Origin: UBA1351 sp963677625
GTDB taxonomy: Bacteria; Bacillota; Clostridia; Lachnospirales; Vallitaleaceae
Reading direction: 5' to 3'
DNA: 64,000 bases
NCBI GenBank assembly: GCA_963677625.2
Contig: CAXXSW010000009.1
Span: 62,001-126,000 of the forward strand
Within the stretch, counting starts at the first letter, position 1; every line of letters starts with the position of its first letter. The notes under the pieces were generated by a model. The model saw only the letters and a list, made by a program, of their open reading frames with translations. It searched no databases and had not been told where the DNA came from. The position numbers and the translations under genes are program-made. Shown here one piece after another: positions 8,189 to 16,265 of the stretch.

Positions 8189-9484
8189 CTAGAAGGTTGA
8201 AAAAATAGTTTCATCCACATCTGATCGTATGTTTCTAAGGATTTCCTGTGAAGATCTTCCTTCCAGTATATTCACCTTAATCCTGATATCCATAACCTCT
8301 CGAATTCGATTATACTCCTTGAAGGTTGGCTCAACAACTGAATGGTCGATAACCAGTTTTAAAAAGTCCGGGTCTAAAACAGAATCTGATATGTCCATAT
8401 CTGCATAGATATCATCCACCACATTTATATTGGTAGGCAGGGCATAGGTATAGTCCCAAACCATTTTCTGAACTCTGGAGTCGTTGGTCATAAAGCGAAT
8501 AAATTCCCAAGCTAAATCTTTTTCTTTAGACCTAGAGCTCATCCCCCATTGAACTGTATACATTTTGGCCTTACTGATGTTCCCTTGGCTTCTTGGAAAA
8601 GAGATAGCTCCCCAATCAAAGTCTGAATATTTTTTTATACGATAAGGGTAAGGCTTATAGGCCCTAAATTCAGCAAGGGAAAAGGATTTAAAACCTACTT
8701 TACCCTGACTGAAATCTTCATTTGAAACCACATGTCCCATACTTAAGGTATTAATGGCTTTTGTATAATCCAAGGCTTCTTTCAAGATACTTTCATCATA
8801 CATATGGACAGCCTGATCACTATCATTAAAAGTACCGTTGAGGGTATAGTAAGCTACATCCCAATCATATCCTACCGTTCCGAACTGGTCCATTACATTA
8901 TCCGCATCTGTGTCCTTAGTCAATTCACGACACAGGTCCAAATGTTCTTCCATGGTCCAATTATCCTCTGGAACCTCCAAACCATTTTCTCTTAGAAGGG
9001 TCTTATTGACAGCTAGAAAAGTGGGAACAATTTGAAAAGGCATGCCAAACTGCTGGCCATTATGATTACCTGCTTCAAGGGCTTTGGAATAATAATCATT
9101 CTGGTCAAAATCAAGAGATTCATTAATAAAAGGTGTCATAGACTCTAAAAGTCCAACTTCAGCTAAGGTGTTAAAGTCTTCTTTAAGGACAATAAAGACA
9201 TCTGGTTCATCACCTTGAATAATTTTCTGGGCAAGCCACTCTGAATAATCTTCCATAAGGGTACCGCTTCTATAGACAACCTTAACGCCCTTATTCTGAG
9301 CTTCAAAAAGCTGGATGGCTTCGTCATATATTTTATAAACATCTATTTGAGGCACATCCCATTCATTCCCCGAATAAAGTCCAATTTCAATAACTGTCTC
9401 ATTTTTACTACCTGCTTTAAATAGAACAATAGAAAAGACTATAAGACATAGAAAAATAAGGATACCTATTTTTATCTGCTTCAT
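8189..9484 (-). CDS. Membrane-anchored family 1 solute-binding protein, likely sensor partner of the two-component system
   Basis: 431 residues. An N-terminal hydrophobic segment (residues 5-24) has no lipobox cysteine, so it is an uncleaved anchor. The rest is a type II (SBP_bac_1) sugar-binding fold: EIGLYSGNEWDVPQIDVYKIYDEAIQLF, DEPDVFIVLKEDFNTLAEVGLLE, MPFQIVPTFLAVNKTLL and TVQWGMSSRSKEKDLAWEFIRFM. Its start overlaps the response-regulator stop by 4 bp (ATGA), and the kinase precedes that. No permease of the matching CUT1 type is in this locus: the downstream transporter is of the CUT2 type with its own binding protein. Signalling rather than transport is therefore the likely job, as in the XylFII-LytS-YesN xylose system of Clostridium. 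That role is inferred. Confidence 0.85.
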   Translation of the reverse strand: MKQIKIGILIFLCLIVFSIVLFKAGSKNETVIEIGLYSGNEWDVPQIDVYKIYDEAIQLFEAQNKGVKVVYRSGTLMEDYSEWLAQKIIQGDEPDVFIVLKEDFNTLAEVGLLESMTPFINESLDFDQNDYYSKALEAGNHNGQQFGMPFQIVPTFLAVNKTLLRENGLEVPEDNWTMEEHLDLCRELTKDTDADNVMDQFGTVGYDWDVAYYTLNGTFNDSDQAVHMYDESILKEALDYTKAINTLSMGHVVSNEDFSQGKVGFKSFSLAEFRAYKPYPYRIKKYSDFDWGAISFPRSQGNISKAKMYTVQWGMSSRSKEKDLAWEFIRFMTNDSRVQKMVWDYTYALPTNINVVDDIYADMDISDSVLDPDFLKLVIDHSVVEPTFKEYNRIREVMDIRIKVNILEGRSSQEILRNIRSDVDETIFSTF

Positions 9485-10161
9485 TCTTCTTCACCTTCTA
9501 AATTTCGGAGCATCAAGCTGGACTGAATTGCAAATATAGCAATTTGAGTCCTGTCCCTAAGTTCAAGCTTTCTAAGGACACTGGAAATGTAGTTTCTGAC
9601 AGTTCCTTCCGAAAAGTTTAAACTTGCAGAAATCTCCTTATTAGACAGTCCTTGACCTATTGCCTGTATAATCTTTAATTCGTTAAGGGTCAGGTCTTGA
9701 TAATCCCTGTCATCAATCCTGGTGGAATAATCCGCCTTGGCCATCTGGGCAAAAAGGTTGAGGACTTTGGAACTGACAGCAGAATCCATCATAGCTCCGC
9801 CATTATTAACCACCTCAATAGCTTTTACTATCTCAGCCATCTTGGTCCCTTTTAGAAGAAATCCGTTAGCACCATATTTAAGGGACTCATAAATATATTC
9901 ATCATCATCAAAAGTAGTCAGAATAATGACCTTAATATCTTTATTCAGTTCTCGTATAATTTTCAGACATTCAATACCATCCATACCGGGCATACGGATA
10001 TCCATGAGTATAACATTTGGATGCTTCATTCTTGCCTTTGCAATTGCATCCCGGCCATCACTTGCTGTTCCACAAACATGGATCCCAGGCTTACTTGACA
10101 GCATCATTTCGAGACTCTGTCTTATTATCTCTTGGTCATCAACAATCATTACATCAATCAT
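9481..10161 (-). CDS. NarL/FixJ-family response regulator
   Basis: 226 residues. The receiver domain (1-120) has the acidic pocket VDD at residues 7-9, phosphoacceptor Asp54 in ILMDIRMPGMDG, the conserved Thr in IILTTFDDDEYI and the Lys in GFLLKGTKM. The C-terminal LuxR-type helix-turn-helix reads LNELKIIQAIGQGLSNKEIS and ASLNFSEGTVRNYISSVLRK. It would be phosphorylated by the kinase whose stop codon it overlaps, then bind DNA as a dimer. The likely targets are the TGACAWWTGTCA elements at 8155 and 11579. Translational overlap on both sides keeps kinase, regulator and anchored binding protein together. Confidence 0.95.
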   Translation of the reverse strand: MIDVMIVDDQEIIRQSLEMMLSSKPGIHVCGTASDGRDAIAKARMKHPNVILMDIRMPGMDGIECLKIIRELNKDIKVIILTTFDDDEYIYESLKYGANGFLLKGTKMAEIVKAIEVVNNGGAMMDSAVSSKVLNLFAQMAKADYSTRIDDRDYQDLTLNELKIIQAIGQGLSNKEISASLNFSEGTVRNYISSVLRKLELRDRTQIAIFAIQSSLMLRNLEGEEE

Positions 10162-11476
10162 ATGCCTTCCCCCATCTTATCGGTACCCGAACTTCTAATA
10201 TAAAACCTTGCCCTTTTGCTGTTATATATGTCATTTCCCCATTTAAGAATTCCAACCATTCCCTAATATGTGTCAATCCAAATCCTTCTTCAACACGGTC
10301 ACATCCGATACCATTGTCACTAACCTTAATATTTAATTCATGCTGACCAAACTCCACATTCAATTTTATCATATTTGCTTTACCATGGCGGATAGCATTG
10401 GTCAGAGATTCTTGAAGTATACGGTATATAATCTGTTCCTCATCGCCTTTTAAGTGAGGTTCCTTACCTGATATAATTAAGTCAACCTGAACCGGTGTAC
10501 ATTCATTAATATCCCTAACCAGTTCTTTAATTGATGGTATGAATTCTTCTTTTGACCTTTGGTCCACCTTTAATTCCTTAACAGACAAGCGAACATCCAC
10601 AAGACCTTTTCTTGAAAGTTCCAATAGTTTTTCCAGTTGCTTCTTAGCTGTTTCAGGGTTAATCCCCAGTATCTCAATACAAGCCTCCAAACCCGTTGCA
10701 ATAGAAGTTAAAGAGTGGCCAAGTATATCGTGGATTTCCCGAGCAAGACGATTACGTTCTTTCATCTTGGTATTTTCTTCAAGTGTATTTGCATAATCTT
10801 TCAATTGTATATTGGCAAGTTCTAACTCAGTGGCTGTAGACCGTAACTTCTTATTCAATTTCCTAATAGCCTTGTTCTCATCGATTTTACTTCTAAGGAG
10901 AAAATAGAGGAAAACAATAAAGCTTATTTGATTCAGGGAAGTAATGACATTCTTAACAGATAGCATATAAAAGCGGACTTCTGTAGAATGATAGACTACA
11001 TAGTCTTTTATAGAAAGGATTTTCAGCCATCCGGCAAAAATCTCATAATCAGCAAGTATATAGAAAAACATGCCAATGGTCAGCGCCCATATCCGGAATA
11101 CATTTTCTTTTGTATAAAGAAAAACATTCATAATGAGAATCAGATATATGCCCCGATAGGAAAAATTCATATAATATACAATCATAGAACAAAAAATAAA
11201 ATCCAGAACCAGAAGGAGATTTACAGCCAACTGCCTGTCTTTTAATCTATTCTTGAAATAATTGGACAAGATAATAGCCCATAAAAATCCCAGAGCATAG
11301 GCCAACATTTTTTCTGGCTGAAGGGGTAAATACTGAGCTCTTTCAATAAATTCTCTGGCATGAAAATCGCTGCAGATCAAGTTAGTGGTATAAGAAATAA
11401 TAAAGAAGAACAACAAAATAATACATACATTGATTAAGAACATTCCTCTTCTAATCCAGCTAATTCGTTCAGCCAA
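10154..11476 (-). CDS. Sensor histidine kinase, HisKA_3 (DesK/NarL-partner) type
   Basis: 440 residues. The start is a TTG at 11476 with GGAGGG 6 nt upstream. Six hydrophobic segments occupy roughly residues 12-195, followed by a coiled coil (200-240), a HisKA_3 dimerisation domain with His249 in RLAREIHDILGHSLTS, and an HATPase_c domain with ILQESLTNAIRHGKA (N box) and VSDNGIGCDRVEEGFGL (G box). There is no large extracellular domain of its own, which fits an input supplied by the anchored binding protein encoded two genes downstream. The promoter at 11549-11577 and an overlapping palindrome suggest autoregulation. Confidence 0.94.
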   Translation of the reverse strand: MAERISWIRRGMFLINVCIILLFFFIISYTTNLICSDFHAREFIERAQYLPLQPEKMLAYALGFLWAIILSNYFKNRLKDRQLAVNLLLVLDFIFCSMIVYYMNFSYRGIYLILIMNVFLYTKENVFRIWALTIGMFFYILADYEIFAGWLKILSIKDYVVYHSTEVRFYMLSVKNVITSLNQISFIVFLYFLLRSKIDENKAIRKLNKKLRSTATELELANIQLKDYANTLEENTKMKERNRLAREIHDILGHSLTSIATGLEACIEILGINPETAKKQLEKLLELSRKGLVDVRLSVKELKVDQRSKEEFIPSIKELVRDINECTPVQVDLIISGKEPHLKGDEEQIIYRILQESLTNAIRHGKANMIKLNVEFGQHELNIKVSDNGIGCDRVEEGFGLTHIREWLEFLNGEMTYITAKGQGFILEVRVPIRWGKAYD

Positions 11477-11548
11477 CTTGTTCCCTCCAATACGTTAAAT
11501 ACCAGCCTGTACCCTAATACAAACATCTGACTTTAGACATTCTAATTC

Positions 11549-11577
11549 ATGTTATCAAATTTTGGGAATCTTGACAA
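11549..11577 (-). promoter_or_regulatory. Promoter of the kinase-regulator operon
   Basis: On the minus strand TTGTCA (11577-11572) and TAACAT (11554-11549) are separated by 17 bp, about 75 bp before the TTG start of the kinase. The weak -10 box fits a promoter that needs an activator. Confidence 0.5.
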
Positions 11578-11578
11578 T

Positions 11579-11590
11579 TGACAAATGTCA
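11579..11590. promoter_or_regulatory. Candidate response-regulator binding site at the kinase promoter
   Basis: TGACAAATGTCA lies directly upstream of the -35 box and overlaps the stop codon of the ClbS-family gene. It is the reverse complement of the element at 8155-8166. Half sites TGACA/TGTCA are separated by two bases. Confidence 0.5.
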
Positions 11591-12124
11591 TTGAATTGTT
11601 TTTATGTGGAGCTTTAATTTTTTCAATGCCCATTTGTAATGACTTGCTGTTGTCGAAGTACAATACTGACCTAGTGTGGAATTCCCTGTCCACTCAAGTA
11701 GCCCTTTTGCAAATAATTCATCATTGTTGAAGGTATCAATTAGGTCAAGAACCTTTTGATGGCCTATCTCAAAAGAACGGTATGCTTCTTGATATGTGGT
11801 TTCCTGATGTTTTCTCTTGAATTCAACATTCATTTCTCCATATGATCTCCAATTATATGGCTTAGGCAAAAAAGCTACATGGTCTCCAAGCATGTTCTTC
11901 TCTACCCATTTAAGAAGCAAACTATGCCACTCGTTAAGATGAATTAAAACATCCTTCATATTGTCATCCCGTTTCCAATGCGCTTCCTTTCCTGCTGCTT
12001 CTTTATCAAACACAAAATCACTTAATTTCACTTCATCTGTAGTCTCATTTAGCGCATTTATGAACTTGTCATATTCTTTTTTAGCTGCCGCAATTAAATC
12101 ATTTTTACTACTTGGTCTACCCAT
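11588..12124 (-). CDS. ClbS/DfsB family four-helix protein (DUF1706)
   Basis: 178 residues, the normal family length. The N terminus MGRPSSKNDLIAAAKKEYDK, the middle MKDVLIHLNEWHSLLLKWVE, the segment PKPYNWRSYGEMN and the C-terminal STLGQYCTSTTASHYKWALK are characteristic of this family, which belongs to the DinB-like four-helix bundles. The name comes from ClbS, the colibactin self-resistance cyclopropane hydrolase, but most members in Firmicutes have no known substrate. No colibactin-like genes are present here. It is a single gene; its stop codon overlaps the putative regulator site of the kinase promoter. Confidence 0.85.
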   Translation of the reverse strand: MGRPSSKNDLIAAAKKEYDKFINALNETTDEVKLSDFVFDKEAAGKEAHWKRDDNMKDVLIHLNEWHSLLLKWVEKNMLGDHVAFLPKPYNWRSYGEMNVEFKRKHQETTYQEAYRSFEIGHQKVLDLIDTFNNDELFAKGLLEWTGNSTLGQYCTSTTASHYKWALKKLKLHIKTIQ

Positions 12125-12236
12125 TATATCACTCCTATACCTTATATAATCAACTATTGTTACACATACATTCTATATCATTAAATATGACATATGCATG
12201 TCATATTATCTGAAACTATATATTTTTTTTCTATAA

Positions 12237-12279
12237 AAATCCCATTGAATATCGTTAAGCCCGATACACAATGGGATTT
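12237..12279 (-). terminator. Intrinsic terminator of the truA-like gene
   Basis: AAATCCCATTG (12237-12247) and CAATGGGATTT (12269-12279) form an 11-bp stem, extended by inner pairing of ATCG/CGAT. On the minus strand it is followed by TTTTT, 20 bp after the stop codon of the truA-like gene. Confidence 0.85.
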
Positions 12280-12298
12280 GAACCTAGTCCTCCGCTAA

Positions 12299-13045
12299 TC
12301 AATACTTGATATCTACCAAACAAAGGGCAGAAGCCATAGCCTTATGTCCGACATGCTTACTATTCAATGTAGATAGGGCCTTGCTAATAGCATCTATCTC
12401 TTTCTCATAAAGACCTATTTGAACTAGGGTACCAACAATAATTCTCTCCATATTCAAAAGATATCCGGAAGCTGACATACGAATAATAATCTCATGGTCT
12501 GTTTCTTTCACATCAACAAAATCCATTGTCTTGGTCGTTGATTTTACTTTTGCCTTAGTTGAAAAGGCTCTAAAATCATGGTTTCCAACCAATTGTCTAG
12601 CCGCTTCTTCCATTACCAGAGCATTTAAGGGCTTATCCATCAGTTTTACCTGATAACGTTCAAAAAGAGGTCGCCTTGTAGCATTACTCTTCCACAGTCT
12701 ATATTCATAGACAATACTTTTCACGTTATATCTGGCGTGAAAGCGCTCATCCACCTCTTCCACAGTTAGAACAATAATATCATCCGGCAGAAAGGTCTCC
12801 ATATAGTTATGAATTTTATCCAGACTATGCGCCGGTTGTTCTACCTTGAAATTACAGACTTGAACCATTGCATGAACACCTGGATCTGTATTTACTGCTG
12901 ATATAACTTCAACCTCTTCTTCAAAAAGTTTTCCAAGTATATTTTCTAATTTTCCCTGAATCGTCTTGTCCGGACTGGTCTTGATTTTTCTAAATCCTTT
13001 ATATCGTTTACCATCATAGGCTATGGTTAATTTATAATTTTTCAT
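12299..13045 (-). CDS. truA: TruA-like tRNA pseudouridine synthase with altered catalytic loop
   Basis: 248 residues, the TruA length. TruA makes pseudouridine at tRNA positions 38-40. The fold is recognisable from KLTIAYDGKRYKGFRK at the start, FHARYNVKSIVYEYRL, HDFRAFSTKAKVKSTTKTMD, and SASGYLLNMERIIVGTLVQIG near the end. The catalytic loop, usually R-T-D-A-G-V-H-A, reads N-T-D-P-G-V-H-A here: the catalytic aspartate (Asp54) is kept, but the arginine before it is Asn52 and the alanine after it is Pro55. In this order of bacteria a second, divergent TruA copy beside the canonical gene is common, so this may be a paralogue with different tRNA targets. It is a single gene with its own terminator. 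Confidence 0.85.
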   Translation of the reverse strand: MKNYKLTIAYDGKRYKGFRKIKTSPDKTIQGKLENILGKLFEEEVEVISAVNTDPGVHAMVQVCNFKVEQPAHSLDKIHNYMETFLPDDIIVLTVEEVDERFHARYNVKSIVYEYRLWKSNATRRPLFERYQVKLMDKPLNALVMEEAARQLVGNHDFRAFSTKAKVKSTTKTMDFVDVKETDHEIIIRMSASGYLLNMERIIVGTLVQIGLYEKEIDAISKALSTLNSKHVGHKAMASALCLVDIKY

Positions 13046-13241
13046 ACTTCTCCTTTGCGACTAATCGGCTTCTCAACTTTATGCTACTTCCTCTAAATAT
13101 ATCATACTTTCAGTTAAAGTCATCATTTTTGTAACAGTTCCATCGGTATTTTATCTAAATTTCTTATAAAATCACTAAAACCTAGCTTTCAAGGCGTATT
13201 CCTAGCTTTGATATCTAAATAAAGTATTGGTTCAATGCTGT

Positions 13242-13270
13242 TTGACATCTCTATTCGCCTTGTGTACAAT
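13242..13270 (+). promoter_or_regulatory. Sigma-A promoter for the SDR gene
   Basis: A perfect TTGACA (13242-13247) and TACAAT (13265-13270) with 17-bp spacing lie 24 bp before the ATG at 13294. The leader is therefore very short, with GAAAGGATGA as the ribosome site. Confidence 0.75.
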
Positions 13271-13293
13271 TTACTTAAAGAAAGGATGATACC

Positions 13294-14142
13294 ATGGAAA
13301 AAACAGCCATTGTCACCGGGGCCAATTCCGGTATGGGAAAAGCAACTACATTAGCTCTTATGAATCAGGACTACCATGTCATTATGGCTTGTCGTAACCA
13401 ATCAAGGGGTCAATCCGCATTAGATGAAGTCAAAAAAATAGCCACTTCCGGTAAAGCAAGCCTCTACCTTTGTGATCTCGCTTCCCTAAAGTCTATAAAA
13501 GAATTCTCTAAAAAGATCCACCAAGACTTCAGGTCTATAGACTTATTGATTAACAATGCAGGTGTCATTCTAGCTTCTAGACAGGAAACTGCTGAAGGAT
13601 TTGAGATGCAACTAGGTGTTAACCATATTGGCCATTTTTACCTAACCAAACTGATTCTCGACCTTTTACAAAAAAACGGAGCTTCCAGAATTGTTAATGT
13701 ATCATCGGGAGCTCATAAGATAGGTAAAATAAATTTTGATGATATTCATATGCTTAAAAGGTATTCTACCTTCAAAGCCTACAGTCGTTCCAAGTTAGCC
13801 AATATCCTCTTTACAAGAGAACTAGCTAAGCGTCTGGAAGGAACAAATGTCACTGTCAATACCTGTCATCCAGGAGCTGTAGCCACCTCTATGGGCGTCA
13901 ACAGGGAAACCGGCCTAGGCAAAAGACTTCTTCAATTTCTTGGCTTCTTCTTTCTCACCCCTGAACAGGGAGCTGATACTGCTGTCTATCTAGCTACGTC
14001 AGATGAATTTGCTGGTATTAGTGGCAAGTATTTTTATAAGAGAAAGCCGGCTAAGATATCCAAGGCAGCCTCTGATGACCAACTGGCAGAGAAACTTTGG
14101 ACAGTGACTGAGATGATGATTCAACCTTTCACAAACGCTTAA
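13294..14142 (+). CDS. Short-chain dehydrogenase/reductase, retinol-dehydrogenase-like
   Basis: 282 residues with a full classical SDR pattern: cofactor motif TGANSGMG at residues 8-15, the acidic/adenine position CDLAS, structural NNAG at 87-90, catalytic Ser139 in VNVSSGAHK, and Tyr163/Lys167 in YSRSK. The basic residue pair after beta 2 (ACRNQSRG) suggests NADPH. The long C-terminal part (LTPEQGADTAVYLATSDEF...SGKYFYKRKP) is typical of the RDH11-13/WW-oxidoreductase-like branch often annotated as retinol dehydrogenase. In bacteria the substrate is unknown. It is expressed alone from its own promoter; its last 4 bp overlap the end of the convergent GIY-YIG gene. Confidence 0.9.
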   Translation: MEKTAIVTGANSGMGKATTLALMNQDYHVIMACRNQSRGQSALDEVKKIATSGKASLYLCDLASLKSIKEFSKKIHQDFRSIDLLINNAGVILASRQETAEGFEMQLGVNHIGHFYLTKLILDLLQKNGASRIVNVSSGAHKIGKINFDDIHMLKRYSTFKAYSRSKLANILFTRELAKRLEGTNVTVNTCHPGAVATSMGVNRETGLGKRLLQFLGFFFLTPEQGADTAVYLATSDEFAGISGKYFYKRKPAKISKAASDDQLAEKLWTVTEMMIQPFTNA

Positions 14143-14531
14143 CCTCGCTTGGACCTAGGTGTGAATTTTTTGTGATAACCCTTTTCACCATAGGCATCTA
14201 AGGTTTTTTTCCATTTCCTTTCAAGTTCTACCCTTTTTTTAGCATTAAGTCTGATATTGTCAACCTGTTCAAATTTTTCTAATACCTCAATGGCAAACTT
14301 ATCTTCTCCATATTCTATCCAATCCTTTTGTACATCTTTGTTTAGAAAACCACCCATTTCCAGTTGAAATTTGATTCCGGCGAGATTATTAATATCTCTA
14401 GTTCCGCCAACGAATATCTTTCCATTGACTAGGTTCTGAATTTTATAGACCCCATCTTCTATCTTCCTGTCTTCTTGTTCTTGAAGATAATTCATTCTCA
14501 ATTCTTTTTTTCTTTTATCGTCTATATCCAT
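14139..14531 (-). CDS. GIY-YIG domain protein, small
   Basis: 130 residues. DGVYKIQNLVNGKIFVGGTR aligns with the GIY...YIG core: Tyr in GVY, then FVGG in place of YIGs, followed by the conserved Arg. The middle WIEYGEDKFAIEVLEKFE and the Glu in RVELERKWKKTLDAYGEKGY match the second half of the fold. Members related to this length are seen in Firmicutes as stand-alone proteins of unknown role, some possibly nucleases. The second motif is altered, so activity is uncertain. The gene follows the HTH-desulfoferrodoxin gene by 12 bp on the same strand, so the two are probably co-transcribed. Confidence 0.75.
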   Translation of the reverse strand: MDIDDKRKKELRMNYLQEQEDRKIEDGVYKIQNLVNGKIFVGGTRDINNLAGIKFQLEMGGFLNKDVQKDWIEYGEDKFAIEVLEKFEQVDNIRLNAKKRVELERKWKKTLDAYGEKGYHKKFTPRSKRG

Positions 14532-14543
14532 TATATCTCCTTC

Positions 14544-15146
14544 TTATAAGTCTTTCTTTTTTACTGTTTGGGCCAATAGACCATGTTTCGTACAGTAGGC
14601 AAACATGGTGCCCCTTCCATAAGATGCTGGTATTCTAGTTTCTGCACTTTGTTCTGGATAAAGTCTGTTTATCCAAACTGATGCATCCGTAACAAATGCA
14701 ATAAAGGCTATATAATGATCTTTGGCCATTTCATGATCTAGTGTAACATAGTAATAATCGTCATCCAGTCCTATGTTCATATGATGGTCAGCTCTAATAT
14801 GATGATTCTGTAATGGAGTTATTTTCCTTCCGCAACAAGACAGGGAACATTTACTTGTTGAGGTCATGATATTTCCACATTCCTTACAAACATAGAAGTT
14901 GATTCTCTTGATATTTCCTCTGTCAGGTTCATTAGGATATAACTCCCCTTCCAAGAGCTTCTTAATATCTGCACCAAGTATATCTGCCAAGTTAGGCCAA
15001 ATAGATATATCAGGACATCCCAGACCACGTTCCCATTTGGAAACTGCTTTATCGCTAACGTTTAAGCAATCAGCTAAAGCTTTCTGAGTCATTCCTTTTT
15101 CTTTTCTTAAGTCATAAATAAGTCTTCCAATTTTTATACAATCCAT
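14544..15146 (-). CDS. HTH (XRE) regulator fused to a desulfoferrodoxin/superoxide-reductase-like domain
   Basis: 200 residues. Residues 6-64 are a Cro/C1-type helix-turn-helix (GRLIYDLRKEKGMTQKALAD, then VSDKAVSKWERGLGCPD). Residues 84-195 resemble desulfoferrodoxin: an iron-ligand-like set Cys87, Cys90, Cys104 and Cys105 (CxxC...CC), then a superoxide-reductase-like domain with His138 and His144 (H-x5-H in LDHEMAKDHYIAF) and Cys185-x2-His188 (YCTKHG). Those spacings equal the His/Cys ligands of the catalytic iron site; another ligand could be His115/116 or His121/122. Function as a metal- or redox-responsive repressor is inferred. It shares a transcript with the GIY-YIG gene. The start is ATG 15146 with AGAGGTAGAT upstream. 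Confidence 0.85.
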   Translation of the reverse strand: MDCIKIGRLIYDLRKEKGMTQKALADCLNVSDKAVSKWERGLGCPDISIWPNLADILGADIKKLLEGELYPNEPDRGNIKRINFYVCKECGNIMTSTSKCSLSCCGRKITPLQNHHIRADHHMNIGLDDDYYYVTLDHEMAKDHYIAFIAFVTDASVWINRLYPEQSAETRIPASYGRGTMFAYCTKHGLLAQTVKKKDL

Positions 15147-15171
15147 ATATCTACCTCTTCTGTAAATCCTA

Positions 15172-16221
15172 CTATATATATCGGGTTATGACCTGTACCA
15201 ATCTCTTTGGCAATTTGTGAATATCAGTGATATCCATAAATTGTTCTTGTCCAAAAATATCTGAGATCATCTCCTTATCCTTACCTATAGCTGCCGCAAG
15301 AAAGACAATCCCCTTTCTGGAATACTCTCCTATGACCCCTTTCATATCATTAACTGCAAGATCACCGGAGTAGTCAGGCATGGCCTTGGGTTGACCATCA
15401 CATAAGGAAATCACCAGTTTAGTCTTTTCCTGTCTTTTCATTATTTTCTCAGCTAAAATACGAAGGGCCATACCATCACGGTTATTACTTCTAGCTTGTA
15501 TTGCCATGAGACGGCAACCATCATAAGGACCATGAACATCAAAGTCTGTATATGCATACATAGACATTTCTTCCATTGGAGACTTATCAGCCGTATCACC
15601 ATATATACTTAAGGGAATATTCAAGGCCCTACAAAACTCATATACTGCTAAGGCAGCTCTTTTTGAGGCTTCCAAACGATTAAAGGCTTTCATAGAAACC
15701 GATTCGTCAATACGTAGAGCTACAGCCAGTGACGGTTGCTCATCAGGAGGGTTTATCCGACTAAAGTATCGAAGATCCATTTTTCCTACGTTGTCTGCCA
15801 TAAACCTGGTCCCATAATACTTATTTCCTGACTGACTTCCTGAAACTTGATAGTCAAACAAGGACTGGGTCCCTTTGATTAAAGTTTTAACTGTGGGCCA
15901 GATATCATTTTTTGCAAATTCATATTGTTTCTTCATGTCCTCATTTATTTCCGGTCTGTGGACTATTAGTCTTACACCCTCATGGAAGGTTCCTTTAACA
16001 CTAATCCTTGCCTCTTTATTTAGCTGACGCCTTTTTTTCTTTTCTTCTATTATATCATCGGTCTGTGAATCATTAGGGTCTATTTCTTTTAGTTCATGGT
16101 AAAATGCTTGACCCTGTCCAAACGTCTCTGTTCCTTCTGAATATGACGACTTTAAAGACTCCCTTATTGTTTTTCCTTGACTACTGTTGGATTTTTTTAG
16201 CCTAAGACCTTCTTCTGTCAT
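15172..16221 (-). CDS. VWA-domain protein (CoxE/CobT-like partner of a MoxR-type ATPase)
   Basis: 349 residues from the first ATG. The N-terminal half is charged and not recognised. The C-terminal half is a von Willebrand A domain with the metal-ion site DESVS (Asp172, Ser174, Ser176) in AVALRIDESVSMKAFNRLEA, and the later LVISLCDGQPKAMPDY. Such proteins pair with MoxR-type AAA ATPases to remodel or load metals into client proteins. The ATG at 16221 has only a weak upstream site (GGGGCG). The frame stays open upstream into the tail of the ATPase gene, reaching the A10 run at 16284-16293. An alternative product fused to the ATPase by a -1 shift is therefore possible. Confidence 0.82.
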   Translation of the reverse strand: MTEEGLRLKKSNSSQGKTIRESLKSSYSEGTETFGQGQAFYHELKEIDPNDSQTDDIIEEKKKRRQLNKEARISVKGTFHEGVRLIVHRPEINEDMKKQYEFAKNDIWPTVKTLIKGTQSLFDYQVSGSQSGNKYYGTRFMADNVGKMDLRYFSRINPPDEQPSLAVALRIDESVSMKAFNRLEASKRAALAVYEFCRALNIPLSIYGDTADKSPMEEMSMYAYTDFDVHGPYDGCRLMAIQARSNNRDGMALRILAEKIMKRQEKTKLVISLCDGQPKAMPDYSGDLAVNDMKGVIGEYSRKGIVFLAAAIGKDKEMISDIFGQEQFMDITDIHKLPKRLVQVITRYI

Positions 16222-16265
16222 AGAAGTCGCCCCGATAAAATCTCCATCTTCCTTTATTTCTATGT

